DNA of 64,000 bases from Flavobacteriaceae bacterium (GTDB taxonomy: Bacteria > Bacteroidota > Bacteroidia > Flavobacteriales > Flavobacteriaceae): positions 30,031-94,030 of the forward strand of contig CANFHX010000010.1 of assembly GCA_947446865.1 (NCBI GenBank). The letters run 5' to 3'. Positions within the stretch are counted from its first letter, which is position 1, and each line of letters opens with the position of its first letter. Below, piece by piece: positions 1 through 7,282 of the stretch. The position numbers and the translations under genes were made by a program. The notes beneath the pieces are model-generated. The model was given only the letters and a program-made list of their open reading frames with translations, had not been told where the DNA came from and made no database searches.

Positions 1-111
1 GACTTTTTTGGAACTTCGGTTGGACTAATTGCCTCCTTTTTACTACTGTGTTTATGGGTTATTGTTCCCTTTACGATTTCGATGCGAAAATTCAGGACTA
101 AAGATTTATAA
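1..111 (+). CDS. C-terminal fragment of a membrane protein, probably NosY-type ABC permease
   Basis: The window opens inside this gene. Only the last 36 residues are visible, read from base 1 to a TAA at 109-111. They form one very hydrophobic helix followed by a short basic tail ending RKFRTKDL, which is the usual end of an ABC-2 type permease. The next genes (truncated haemoglobin, CopD-like protein, RIC) are typical companions of nitrous oxide reductase accessory genes, so a NosY-like permease is my best guess. This is inference from a short tail and its neighbourhood; any polytopic protein with a basic C-terminus would fit. The stop lies 3 bases before the haemoglobin ATG, so the two are surely co-transcribed. 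Confidence 0.5.
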   Translation, partial: DFFGTSVGLIASFLLLCLWVIVPFTISMRKFRTKDL

Positions 112-114
112 AAT

Positions 115-486
115 ATGAAAACAGACATCCGAAATAGAAAAGATATCGAAAAATTAGTAAATACTTTTTATGATATAGTCAAAACTGATACTATAATTGG
201 TTATTTGTTTAACGATGTTGCGCAGGTAAATTGGCAATTGCATTTACCAAAAATGTATGCTTTTTGGGAAAATATTCTTTTCTGTACTGCTAATTATAAT
301 GGCAGCCCAATGGCTGTTCACAAAGAATTACATCAAAAAAGCACCATGACCCAAGAGCATTTTAAGCATTGGAATGTGCTTTTCAATAAAACTGTTGACC
401 ACCTTTTTGAAGGCCCAAAAGCTGAAGAAATAAAAAATAGGGCGATGAATATTTCGGCAGTAATGATGCATAAAACCCTAATTTAA
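115..486 (+). CDS. Group III truncated haemoglobin
   Basis: A 123-residue haem protein of the truncated haemoglobin group III (Ctb-like) family, cytoplasmic, expected to bind O2 or NO and protect against nitrosative stress. Visible signs are the B-helix Tyr in the NTFYDIV stretch near residue 19, the block HLPKMYAFWENILF (43-56), the proximal-histidine segment VHKELHQK (68-75) and the HFKHW segment with a Trp at 86, all in the order and length usual for the group. It starts 3 bases after the preceding permease stop and is followed by a CopD-like membrane gene, so it belongs to a nitrogen-oxide operon whose promoter lies upstream of the window. Family is firm; the exact ligand chemistry is inferred. 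Confidence 0.9.
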   Translation: MKTDIRNRKDIEKLVNTFYDIVKTDTIIGYLFNDVAQVNWQLHLPKMYAFWENILFCTANYNGSPMAVHKELHQKSTMTQEHFKHWNVLFNKTVDHLFEGPKAEEIKNRAMNISAVMMHKTLI

Positions 487-525
487 TGCCATTTATTGTT
501 TGTAATAGGTATATTTACAGAAGTT

Positions 526-969
526 ATGATACATCCTATTCTACTAATTTTACATCTTTTGGCCGCTAGTATATGGGTTGGTGGGCATTTACTATTATCC
601 ATTCGGTTTTTGCCAGAAGCACTCCAAAAGAAAGATTTATCCATAATTCTCAATTTCAAAGATAAATTTGAAGTGGTTGGACTCCCTTCAATTTTAATTC
701 TACTAATTTCAGGAATAATGATGGCTTATAATTATGGGGTTCCGTTTTCAAGATGGTTTTCCTTTTCGGATGGCATTGAAAAAATAATTTCCATAAAATT
801 AATTTTAATTTTCACCACTATAATTCTAGCAGCATACTCACAATTATATATTTTCCCAAAAGCAAATTCTGAAAGAATGTTTCCACTTGCTTTTCAAATA
901 ATTTTGGTAACCCTAATTGGCGTTGGCATGCTAGTGCTTGGAAGTTTAATTCAATTGGGAGGGGCTTAA
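526..969 (+). CDS. CopD-like four-helix membrane protein
   Basis: About 147 residues, almost entirely membrane helices. Near the N-terminus HLLAASIWVGGHL has the conserved His, Trp and Gly-His pattern of the CopD/copper-resistance D-like family, which includes b-type cytochrome-like proteins. Four predicted helices lie near residues 5-25, 47-68, 87-108 and 119-142. The ORF track begins at a TTG at 496, but the ATG at 526 gives a normal short N-terminus directly before the first helix, so I use it. It lies 39 bases after the haemoglobin stop, and the region after it holds an operator and a new promoter for ric. A haem or copper role in nitrogen-oxide respiration is inferred from neighbours. 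Confidence 0.6.
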   Translation: MIHPILLILHLLAASIWVGGHLLLSIRFLPEALQKKDLSIILNFKDKFEVVGLPSILILLISGIMMAYNYGVPFSRWFSFSDGIEKIISIKLILIFTTIILAAYSQLYIFPKANSERMFPLAFQIILVTLIGVGMLVLGSLIQLGGA

Positions 970-983
970 AAGAAGCATTTTTT

Positions 984-1028
984 TATGACTTCGCTCATGT
1001 TTTATAAATACAATAAATGGTAATTTTG
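984..1028 (+). promoter_or_regulatory. Crp/Fnr-type operator and promoter of ric-nrdD-nrdG
   Basis: TATGA-CTTCGC-TCATG at 984-999 is a TGA-N6-TCA dyad. TAATTTTG at 1021-1028 is a perfect TAnnTTTG box. The dyad centre (991.5) lies 36.5 bp from the final G of the box, which places the dyad near -41.5 of the likely start site, a class II activator position. The same geometry recurs at norC, the fasciclin gene and the 9.2-kb divergent promoter. Confidence 0.75.
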
Positions 1029-1054
1029 GATTTATAATTATTAAACAAAAAGAC

Positions 1055-1783
1055 ATGAACACCATAGAAAAAGCAACCATTGGAGCATATGTTGCCCAAG
1101 ATTTCAGAACTGCTGCACTATTTTCAAAGTATAAAATTGATTTTTGCTGCAAGGGAAATAGAACCCTTGATGAAGTATGCCAAGCAAAAGGTTTGAACCT
1201 AAATGAAATTGAAAATGAATTAAATACTGTTTTAGAGTCGAACAACTCTTCCGAAATGGATTTCATTTCCTTCTCTCCTAGTTTATTAATCGATTATATT
1301 CTAGAAACCCACCACGAATATGTTTTAACAAAAACACCCGTTCTTTTGCAATACTTAGACAAACTTTGCAAAGTACATGGTTCAAATCATCCGGAGCTAA
1401 TTGAAATAAATGCTATTTTTAAAATCAGTGCTGTCGAACTTTCCAATCATATGCTAAAAGAAGAAGAAGTTTTGTTTCCGTTTATCAAAACAATGACCGC
1501 TGCTTTAAAAAACAAGGAAACTATTGAACAAGCCCACTTCGGGACTGTGGACAATCCAATTGCAATGCTTAAAAAGGATCATGAAATGGAAGGTGAATTA
1601 TTTGCTAAAATTGTACAATTAACCAATAATTACACACCCCCTAGTGATGCTTGCGGAACCTACAAAGTGACGTTTGCCATGTTGCAAGAATTTGAACAAG
1701 ACCTTCACAAACACATCCATCTTGAAAACAATATTCTTTTTCCGAAAGCTCTACAATTAGAAGAACGATTTACAATAGTATAA
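1055..1783 (+). CDS. ric: Iron-sulfur cluster repair di-iron protein (RIC/ScdA/YtfE)
   Basis: A 242-residue cytoplasmic di-iron protein that restores Fe-S clusters damaged by NO or oxidants. The N-terminal ScdA domain (about 1-60) carries the IDFCCKG motif with the paired cysteines at 31-32. The rest is a haemerythrin-like bundle with His and Glu ligands in ETHHEYV, HMLKEEEVLFP, KKDHEMEGE and HKHIHLENNILFPKA. Length matches the family. It has its own promoter with a Crp/Fnr-type dyad and is followed after 33 bases by nrdD, so repair protein and oxygen-sensitive reductase appear to be induced together. Identification is firm. Confidence 0.93.
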   Translation: MNTIEKATIGAYVAQDFRTAALFSKYKIDFCCKGNRTLDEVCQAKGLNLNEIENELNTVLESNNSSEMDFISFSPSLLIDYILETHHEYVLTKTPVLLQYLDKLCKVHGSNHPELIEINAIFKISAVELSNHMLKEEEVLFPFIKTMTAALKNKETIEQAHFGTVDNPIAMLKKDHEMEGELFAKIVQLTNNYTPPSDACGTYKVTFAMLQEFEQDLHKHIHLENNILFPKALQLEERFTIV

Positions 1784-1816
1784 TTCATTAATAGAACCCT
1801 TTTAAAACCTCATCTT

Positions 1817-3934
1817 ATGGAGAAATTTGTCATAAAAAGAAATGGAGATTACAAACCATTTGAAAGCTATAAAATAAAGGATGCTATTGAAAAGAGTTTT
1901 GAAAGTGTTTCTATTCCTTTTGACGAAAGTATTTATGAAATGGTTCGAACGGCAATTGCAAATAAAGATACCTGGGCAGTTGAGGAAATTCAAGATATTA
2001 TCGAAAAATCTCTTTTCGAAAAAGAATATTTCAACGTTATGCGTTCGTTTATGTTGTTTCGTCATACCCGAAAATTACAACGGGAACATGTTGACGGATT
2101 GAACGACGACACAACTTATGTAGACAGCACCCAAACTATTGAAGAATACATTTCTCAAACCGATTGGCGAATTAATGCCAATGCCAATACCTCCTATTCT
2201 AATGCTGGTTTGGTGAATAATGTTGCCGGGAAAATCATCGCAAATTATTGGTTGGATAAAGTCTATTCTAAAAAAGAAGGGTATGCACATAGAAATGGAG
2301 ATCTCCATATTCACGATTTAGATTGTTTAACTGGTTATTGTGCTGGTTGGAGTCTTAGGGTTTTATTAAACGATGGATTTAATGGTGTGCGCGGACGAGT
2401 GGAAAGCAAAGCGCCTTCTCATTTTAGAGAAGCCCTCGGACAAATGTCTAATTTTTTAGGGATTCTCCAAAGCGAATGGGCAGGCGCACAAGCATTTAGT
2501 TCGTTTGACACCTATCTCGCTCCTTATGTTTTTAAAGACAATCTTTCGTTTGACGAAGTGCTAAAAGCAGTTCGTAGTTTTGTATACAACCTTAATGTTC
2601 CGGCTCGTTGGGGACAATCACCATTCACCAATATTACTTTGGATTGGATAGTTCCTGAAGATTTGAAAACTCAAATCCCAACTAAAAATGACCATCATTT
2701 TTTTGAAGGAAACTTCAATCATGATGTTTTGATAAAAGCCCAGGAGCGCGGAGCCGATAAACCTACCGACTTACGTTACGAACATTTTCAAGCCGAAATG
2801 AACTTGATAAATAAGGCCTATTACACCGTAATGACCGAAGGGGATGCTAATGGACAACCCTTTACCTTCCCTATTCCTACGGTAAATATTACCGAAGATT
2901 TTGATTGGGATGGAGAAAACACCGAATTACTATTTGAAAACACAGCCAAAATTGGGTCTTCTTATTTTCAAAATTTTATCGGAAGCCAATATATTTTAGA
3001 TGAAAATGGTATTGCAATTGAAAACCCAAATGCATACAAACCCAATGCGGTTCGAAGTATGTGTTGCCGTTTGCAACTGGATTTAAGAGAATTATTAAAA
3101 CGCGGTAACGGACTTTTTGGAAGTGCCGAAATGACGGGAAGTATTGGCGTGGTTACCATCAATATGGCTCGTTTAGGCTATTTGTATGCTGGAAATAAAG
3201 AAGCCCTTTTTAATGAGTTGGATAATTTAATGGAAATCTCTAAATCAACTTTAGAGAAAAAAAGAGTCTTTATTCAACAGATGTACGACCGAGGATTATA
3301 TCCTTACACCAAGCGCTATTTAACCCATTTTAGAAATCATTTTTCTACCATTGGTGTTAACGGAATGAACGAAATGGTACGGAATTTTACAAATGACAAA
3401 GACGACATTACTTCTACTTTTGGAAATGATTTTTGCTTGGAAATTTTAGATTACATCCGAAATAGAATGAAAGAATTTCAAGAAGCAACTGGAAATTTAT
3501 ATAATCTAGAAGCAACTCCTGCCGAAGGAACCACTTATCGATTTGCCAAAGAAGACAAAAAACGATATGCTGATATTCTTCAAGCGGGAACCGAAGAAAA
3601 CAATTACTATACTAACAGCTCCCAAATTCCGGTAGATTTTACGCAAGACCCAATAGAAGCATTGTTAATGCAAGACGAATTGCAATGTAAATATACTGGT
3701 GGAACGGTGCTACATTTATACATGAACGAAAGAATAAGCTCTCCCGAAGCCTGCAAGAATTTTGTAAAAACAGTTTTAACTAAATTTAAATTACCCTACA
3801 TCACCGTTACCCCAGTATTTAGCGTTTGTCCGGTTCATGGTTATTTGAATGGCGAACACGAATATTGTCCGAAATGCGATGAAGAAATTATAGAAAATCA
3901 AAAAAACACATTATATGAAAACGAACCACAATGA
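1817..3934 (+). CDS. nrdD: Anaerobic ribonucleoside-triphosphate reductase, large part without the glycyl-radical domain
   Basis: 705 residues. NrdD reduces ribonucleoside triphosphates to deoxy forms without oxygen. An ATP-cone regulatory domain occupies roughly 3-95, followed by the ten-stranded barrel. RSMCCR (C416/C417) holds the active-site cysteine, and CPVH near 671 with CPKC further on forms the zinc site. The protein stops about 15 residues after the zinc site, before the RVxGY glycyl-radical segment that must follow in this family. That segment is encoded in the +1 frame in the overlapping ORF 3915-4079. Either NrdD is made as two chains, or ribosomes shift frame, or the run of seven A at 3900-3906 contains a sequencing error. 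It sits between ric and nrdG in an anaerobically regulated operon. Confidence 0.92.
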   Translation: MEKFVIKRNGDYKPFESYKIKDAIEKSFESVSIPFDESIYEMVRTAIANKDTWAVEEIQDIIEKSLFEKEYFNVMRSFMLFRHTRKLQREHVDGLNDDTTYVDSTQTIEEYISQTDWRINANANTSYSNAGLVNNVAGKIIANYWLDKVYSKKEGYAHRNGDLHIHDLDCLTGYCAGWSLRVLLNDGFNGVRGRVESKAPSHFREALGQMSNFLGILQSEWAGAQAFSSFDTYLAPYVFKDNLSFDEVLKAVRSFVYNLNVPARWGQSPFTNITLDWIVPEDLKTQIPTKNDHHFFEGNFNHDVLIKAQERGADKPTDLRYEHFQAEMNLINKAYYTVMTEGDANGQPFTFPIPTVNITEDFDWDGENTELLFENTAKIGSSYFQNFIGSQYILDENGIAIENPNAYKPNAVRSMCCRLQLDLRELLKRGNGLFGSAEMTGSIGVVTINMARLGYLYAGNKEALFNELDNLMEISKSTLEKKRVFIQQMYDRGLYPYTKRYLTHFRNHFSTIGVNGMNEMVRNFTNDKDDITSTFGNDFCLEILDYIRNRMKEFQEATGNLYNLEATPAEGTTYRFAKEDKKRYADILQAGTEENNYYTNSSQIPVDFTQDPIEALLMQDELQCKYTGGTVLHLYMNERISSPEACKNFVKTVLTKFKLPYITVTPVFSVCPVHGYLNGEHEYCPKCDEEIIENQKNTLYENEPQ

Positions 3935-4079
3935 GATTTTAGAACAAAACCAACTTTTAAGAACAAAATGCTTAGTTTATACCAGAGTAATGGGCTACCA
4001 TCGCCCTGTTGAAAGTTTTAATATTGGTAAAAAAGGCGAACACAAACAAAGAATGTATTTTAAAGAATGTAAGTGCTAA
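3915..4079 (+). CDS. Separate glycyl-radical domain of anaerobic ribonucleotide reductase (NrdD C-terminus)
   Basis: A 54-residue ORF too short for the ORF track. It contains RTKCLVYTRVMGYHRPVES, the glycyl-radical loop that normally ends NrdD, with the radical glycine at residue 27 in RVMGY. The ATG at 3915 overlaps the end of nrdD by 20 bases in the +1 frame, and the TAA overlaps the GTG start of nrdG by 7 bases, so translation is tightly coupled. The +1 frame is open from 3894, so a frameshift fusion would also work. A free glycyl-radical peptide would resemble the stand-alone GrcA/YfiD spare part of pyruvate formate-lyase. Which of split gene, programmed shift or base error is true cannot be told from this sequence. 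Confidence 0.75.
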   Translation: MKTNHNEILEQNQLLRTKCLVYTRVMGYHRPVESFNIGKKGEHKQRMYFKECKC

Positions 4080-4753
4080 GCAAACCTATTTACAATATTA
4101 CACCTTTTACGCTTTTAGATTATCCAGATAAATCTGCCTGTATTATTTGGTATTCTGGCTGTAATATGCGGTGTTTGTATTGCTATAATCCCGAAATTGT
4201 TTTAGGAAAAGGATCCACTTCTTTTCCTGAAGCAATTTCTTTTTTACAAAAAAGACAAGGTTTGCTAGATGCTGTTGTTTTTAGTGGTGGCGAATGTTTA
4301 TTACACAAAAACATCGTCGCACAGATAAAAGAGATAAAGGAAATGGGGTTTTTGGTAAAAATTGACACGAATGGCTCGAATACTGCTATTTTAAAGCAAT
4401 TATTACAAGATAGTCTAATTGATTACGTTGCCTTAGATTATAAAGCAACTGCAAGCAAATTTCAGACAGTTACTAAAACGGATTTGTTTTCAAAATTTGA
4501 GAATTCCTTTGCGATGCTCCAAGAAAGTGAAATTCCGTTTGAAATACGCACTACGTTCCATTCAGATTTAATTTTAGAAGCCGATTGGATTGAAATGATT
4601 GAATACCTTACCCAGAAAAATTATACCGGAAAATACTACATTCAATCCTTTAAAAATAATGTTGAAACACTAGGAAAATTACATTCCTCTGCAAAAATGA
4701 AAGAACAAGAATGTTTTTCTTCCTTAAATTTCCAAGTCTTTTTTAGAAATTAA
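4073..4753 (+). CDS. nrdG: Anaerobic ribonucleotide reductase activating protein (radical SAM)
   Basis: 226 residues. It is a radical SAM enzyme that generates the glycyl radical on NrdD. The 4Fe-4S motif CNMRCLYC (C30, C34, C37) follows the typical N-terminal TPFTLLDYPDK stretch, and SGGECLL is the SAM-binding glycine motif. The larger size and LDYP start match the NrdG2-like branch. The start is GTG, overlapping the stop of the glycyl-radical ORF by 7 bases. The 3' end overlaps the convergent norB gene by 30 bases, so the last ten codons are also antisense to norB. Function is firm from motif and operon. Confidence 0.92.
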   Translation: MLSKPIYNITPFTLLDYPDKSACIIWYSGCNMRCLYCYNPEIVLGKGSTSFPEAISFLQKRQGLLDAVVFSGGECLLHKNIVAQIKEIKEMGFLVKIDTNGSNTAILKQLLQDSLIDYVALDYKATASKFQTVTKTDLFSKFENSFAMLQESEIPFEIRTTFHSDLILEADWIEMIEYLTQKNYTGKYYIQSFKNNVETLGKLHSSAKMKEQECFSSLNFQVFFRN

Positions 4754-6046
4754 TTGCATATTTTTTAGAAACTCCAATACCACTAGATACAATCCCACCA
4801 AGATTCCTGTTCCGAAAAAAGTAAACAAAAGGTACATCCAATGCATAGAATCTTGAAATTGTCCAAACGGAATAGCTTTAGTAAAGAACGTCCAATAGCT
4901 TTTTTGAACTCCTAAAATTAGTAGAACTATCCAAAAAAGAAGAAACGAATAGTTGAAGATTTTGATGCCAATTTCAATTCTACTTTGCGATAATTTAGTA
5001 AACGGATTTTCTATTTCTAAGATATAAGCTATCGATGACAATAGAATCAAAGTATTAATACCGATAGTGGTTCCCATGGAATGGGCTACGGTAATGTGCG
5101 TTCCATGTGTGAATAAATTGATGGATGGAATGGACATTAACAATGCTAACAACAAATTTAAAAATACCCAAAAATCAGCTAGAATCATTAATCGATAGGC
5201 TATTGAAAATTCAATTTTGGTTTCTTCCGAAAGGGATTTTTTCCAATCGTAAATTATAGAAAATAAGATTACCCATTCGGTCATGCTAATTGCATAGGCA
5301 AAATAACGAATCCAGGGTGCGGTTGGAATTATGTAAATATGGTGCGCCCAACCGAACATTAAATTGGTCAATCCCAAAAGATAAAAGAAAAATGCTTTGG
5401 GCGACTTGGCATAGCTTTCGTCTTTGCTAATTTTTGCCATTACGTATAATGCGGTACCATAAACAAGCATATTCCACGAACCAACATACGAGCCACCAGC
5501 CTTCCATTGCAGAGCGATATTCTGAATATAATTGCTTTTAAAATAGGGCAACATCCAAAGATGTGCTTCGGTGAAATGGTAAATCATAAATACAATTCCG
5601 GTGGCCCACATCCAAAAATAAACTGGCCAATTCTTGAAGTTAGGAAGTGTGGTTTTGAAATAATTAATCCCAAAAACAATCCAACCTAAAGCAATTGGAA
5701 AATAAAAATAACTCGGGAATTCTAAATATTCTTTGCCTTCAAAATTTTTATTTAAAAAGGAAAAAATAATACCAATTCCGGTACTAGTAAACAGCCAGAA
5801 ATGCCATTTTACAAGTGATTTATTTCCGTTTTGAAGGTAGTAATAAATACCGCCAATAGCCGCTAGAAGTATCCAAGAAACTACAAAAAGCGTGTGCAAC
5901 GGACGCAAGACATAGAATGGTAATACTTCTTTAATAAAGGTGGGAACTACATATTGAAAACCTGCTAGTAATCCGCAAAGAAGTCCTAATAGCAATGCAA
6001 TTAATCCTATTGTGATAAAATAGAAAGGGTACTTATTAGTTTTCAT
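4724..6046 (-). CDS. norB: Nitric oxide reductase large subunit (cNOR, NorB)
   Basis: 440 residues with about 12 membrane helices. It belongs to the haem-copper oxidase superfamily and reduces NO to N2O at the inner membrane with electrons from NorC. Recognisable blocks are RPLHTLF with a haem-ligand His near 51, GSWNMLVYGTALY, GWAHHIYIIP with the two histidines of the binuclear site (about 236), and HGTHITVAHSMGTTIGIN with further ligands. The HGTHITVAHxMG block is diagnostic of NorB rather than cytochrome oxidase. It follows norC with an 11-base overlap, so the subunits are translationally coupled. Its 3' end overlaps nrdG on the other strand by 30 bases. Confidence 0.93.
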   Translation of the reverse strand: MKTNKYPFYFITIGLIALLLGLLCGLLAGFQYVVPTFIKEVLPFYVLRPLHTLFVVSWILLAAIGGIYYYLQNGNKSLVKWHFWLFTSTGIGIIFSFLNKNFEGKEYLEFPSYFYFPIALGWIVFGINYFKTTLPNFKNWPVYFWMWATGIVFMIYHFTEAHLWMLPYFKSNYIQNIALQWKAGGSYVGSWNMLVYGTALYVMAKISKDESYAKSPKAFFFYLLGLTNLMFGWAHHIYIIPTAPWIRYFAYAISMTEWVILFSIIYDWKKSLSEETKIEFSIAYRLMILADFWVFLNLLLALLMSIPSINLFTHGTHITVAHSMGTTIGINTLILLSSIAYILEIENPFTKLSQSRIEIGIKIFNYSFLLFWIVLLILGVQKSYWTFFTKAIPFGQFQDSMHWMYLLFTFFGTGILVGLYLVVLEFLKNMQLISKKDLEI

Positions 6047-6473
6047 ATTTTTGATTTTTGTATTTTAGAATAACCCAACCATTCGATTCTATTTTGGCAT
6101 TGGCATTTGGATAGATTCCTGTTTGATCCACCTCCTTTAAAAATTGCACCAAAGCATCTTTTTCGGTTTCCGATAAATTAAACTTTGGCATTACTTTAAT
6201 TCCACTACTCATCAAAGCTTTTATATAGATTTCTCCTTTTCCTTTGGCAGAATACACGTTGGTTAAATCGGGACCTAAATAACCGCCAAGTCCATAAATT
6301 TGGTGGCACGAGTTGCAATTATTTTTAAGCCAAAGGGTTTCGCCGAGTTGTGCTTTTTTAGATAAATGAACCGTTCCGAAATCGGATTTGGAAGTATAAA
6401 TAATATAGTTATAAAAAGAGAATGAGATTATCAAAACACTCAAAATCAGAAGATATTTATGAAATGGTACCAT
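6036..6473 (-). CDS. norC: Nitric oxide reductase cytochrome c subunit (NorC)
   Basis: 145 residues: one N-terminal membrane anchor (about 7-26) and a periplasmic class I cytochrome c domain. CNSCH at 53-57 binds haem c, and a Met in the following MPKFNL segment is the likely sixth ligand. GGYLGPDLTNVY and the closing NGW segment are the usual NorC signatures. It passes electrons to NorB, whose gene overlaps by 11 bases. The promoter upstream carries a Crp/Fnr-type dyad at the same spacing as the ric promoter. The fasciclin gene upstream is separated from it by a strong terminator, so norCB is its own unit. Confidence 0.93.
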   Translation of the reverse strand: MVPFHKYLLILSVLIISFSFYNYIIYTSKSDFGTVHLSKKAQLGETLWLKNNCNSCHQIYGLGGYLGPDLTNVYSAKGKGEIYIKALMSSGIKVMPKFNLSETEKDALVQFLKEVDQTGIYPNANAKIESNGWVILKYKNQKYEN

Positions 6474-6496
6474 GCTTGGAAATAAAAAATAATTTA

Positions 6497-6541
6497 CAAA
6501 TAGAAGAAAAGCAATTGACTATAAACATGATAATAATCACA
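6497..6541 (-). promoter_or_regulatory. Crp/Fnr-type operator and promoter of norCB
   Basis: CATGA-TAATAA-TCACA at 6526-6541 is a TGA-N6-TCA dyad with imperfect outer bases. On the minus strand TCTATTTG (6504-6497) is a TAnnTTTG box with one mismatch. Dyad centre to last G is 36.5 bp, identical to the ric promoter. The norC ATG follows 24 bases after the box. Confidence 0.65.
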
Positions 6542-6542
6542 A

Positions 6543-6573
6543 AAAAGCGTGAATTACGACAATTCACGCTTTT
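6543..6573 (-). terminator. Intrinsic terminator of the fasciclin gene
   Basis: AAAAGCGTGAATT and AATTCACGCTTTT are perfect 13-base arms around a 5-base loop. The structure is symmetrical but lies downstream of the minus-strand fasciclin gene and just before the norC control region, so it insulates the two units. Confidence 0.85.
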
Positions 6574-6646
6574 CGACTTTAGTCAAAAGAAAAACAATAT
6601 TTTACCTGAACATTAACGAACCGGTAATTGAATTAATAATCCGCTT

Positions 6647-7204
6647 TTATTTTGGTAAAAGAACATCTCCAATAACATGAATAATTCCGTTGGAAGTTGG
6701 TATTGAGGCTAAAATTTCAGAACCATTAACAAAGGTTTTCTCTCCTTTTTTAGTGATTTTTACTTTACCTCCATAAACCATATCAAAATCTTGACCATCT
6801 TGCATGTATTCTATTTTAAGCGTTCCAACATAAGTGTGATACCCAAGAATGTTTGATAATTTATCTTTGTTTTCAGGTTTCAACAAATCATCTACAGTCC
6901 CTGCAGGCAATTTTGCGAAAGCAGCATTAGTTGGGGCGAATACTGTAAAAGGTCCGGCATTACTTAAAGCATCCACTAATCCTGCAGCTTTCACGGCAGT
7001 AACTAAAGTAGTGTGGTCTTTACTTCCTACAGCGGTTTGAACAATGTTAGGAGCTGAGTTTTCATCTTTAACTCCAGATTGACCTGTGGTTCCTGCTGAA
7101 GTGGTGTCTGTTGTAGACGATGTTGTTGTAGCTTCATCGGTTTTTTTGCAACCTACTAAAGCAACAAAACTAACTAATAGTAATAATTTAATTGTTTTTT
7201 TCAT
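6647..7204 (-). CDS. Fasciclin (FAS1) domain lipoprotein
   Basis: 185 residues. The N-terminus has a lipoprotein signal ending in a VGC lipobox (Cys at 19), then a Ser/Thr-rich linker to about 50. One FAS1 domain follows (about 52-184): the conserved GPFTVFAPTNAAF first box, GYHTYVGTL, and the closing NGIIHVIGDVLLP box. Such proteins are anchored in the outer or inner membrane facing the periplasm or surface and usually mediate adhesion; the molecular role in denitrifiers is unknown to me. Its promoter shares the operator and spacing found at norCB and ric, so it is likely induced with NO metabolism. Family firm, role open. Confidence 0.88.
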   Translation of the reverse strand: MKKTIKLLLLVSFVALVGCKKTDEATTTSSTTDTTSAGTTGQSGVKDENSAPNIVQTAVGSKDHTTLVTAVKAAGLVDALSNAGPFTVFAPTNAAFAKLPAGTVDDLLKPENKDKLSNILGYHTYVGTLKIEYMQDGQDFDMVYGGKVKITKKGEKTFVNGSEILASIPTSNGIIHVIGDVLLPK

Positions 7205-7229
7205 AATGTTAATTCTTTGTTTATATGGG

Positions 7230-7278
7230 CAAAGTACCTAATTATGAAATAGTTATTTTATGAGTATAATCATAAAAT
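7230..7278 (-). promoter_or_regulatory. Crp/Fnr-type operator and promoter of the fasciclin gene
   Basis: ATTTTATGA-GTATAA-TCATAAAAT at 7255-7278 is a perfect 9-base dyad with TGA-N6-TCA at its core. On the minus strand GTACTTTG (7237-7230) is a weak TAnnTTTG-like box. Centre to last G is 36.5 bp, as at norC and ric. It lies 4 bases upstream of the stop side of the next gene (7283), so it could also act as a weak terminator for that gene, but the spacing favours an operator. Confidence 0.65.
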
Positions 7279-7282
7279 AGAA

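Noticed and set aside
946-1266. ORF of 106 residues on the minus strand
   Set aside because: Shadow of ric and its promoter; no domain and it would cover the operator.
3900-3907. A-AAA-AAC as a -1 frameshift site in nrdD
   Set aside because: The heptamer is in the right phase for a -1 slip, but the -1 frame meets a TGA at 3916; the glycyl-radical ORF is in the +1 frame.
6461-6474. ATGGTACCAT palindrome at the norC start
   Set aside because: Short palindrome overlapping the start codon; no second copy at other promoters.
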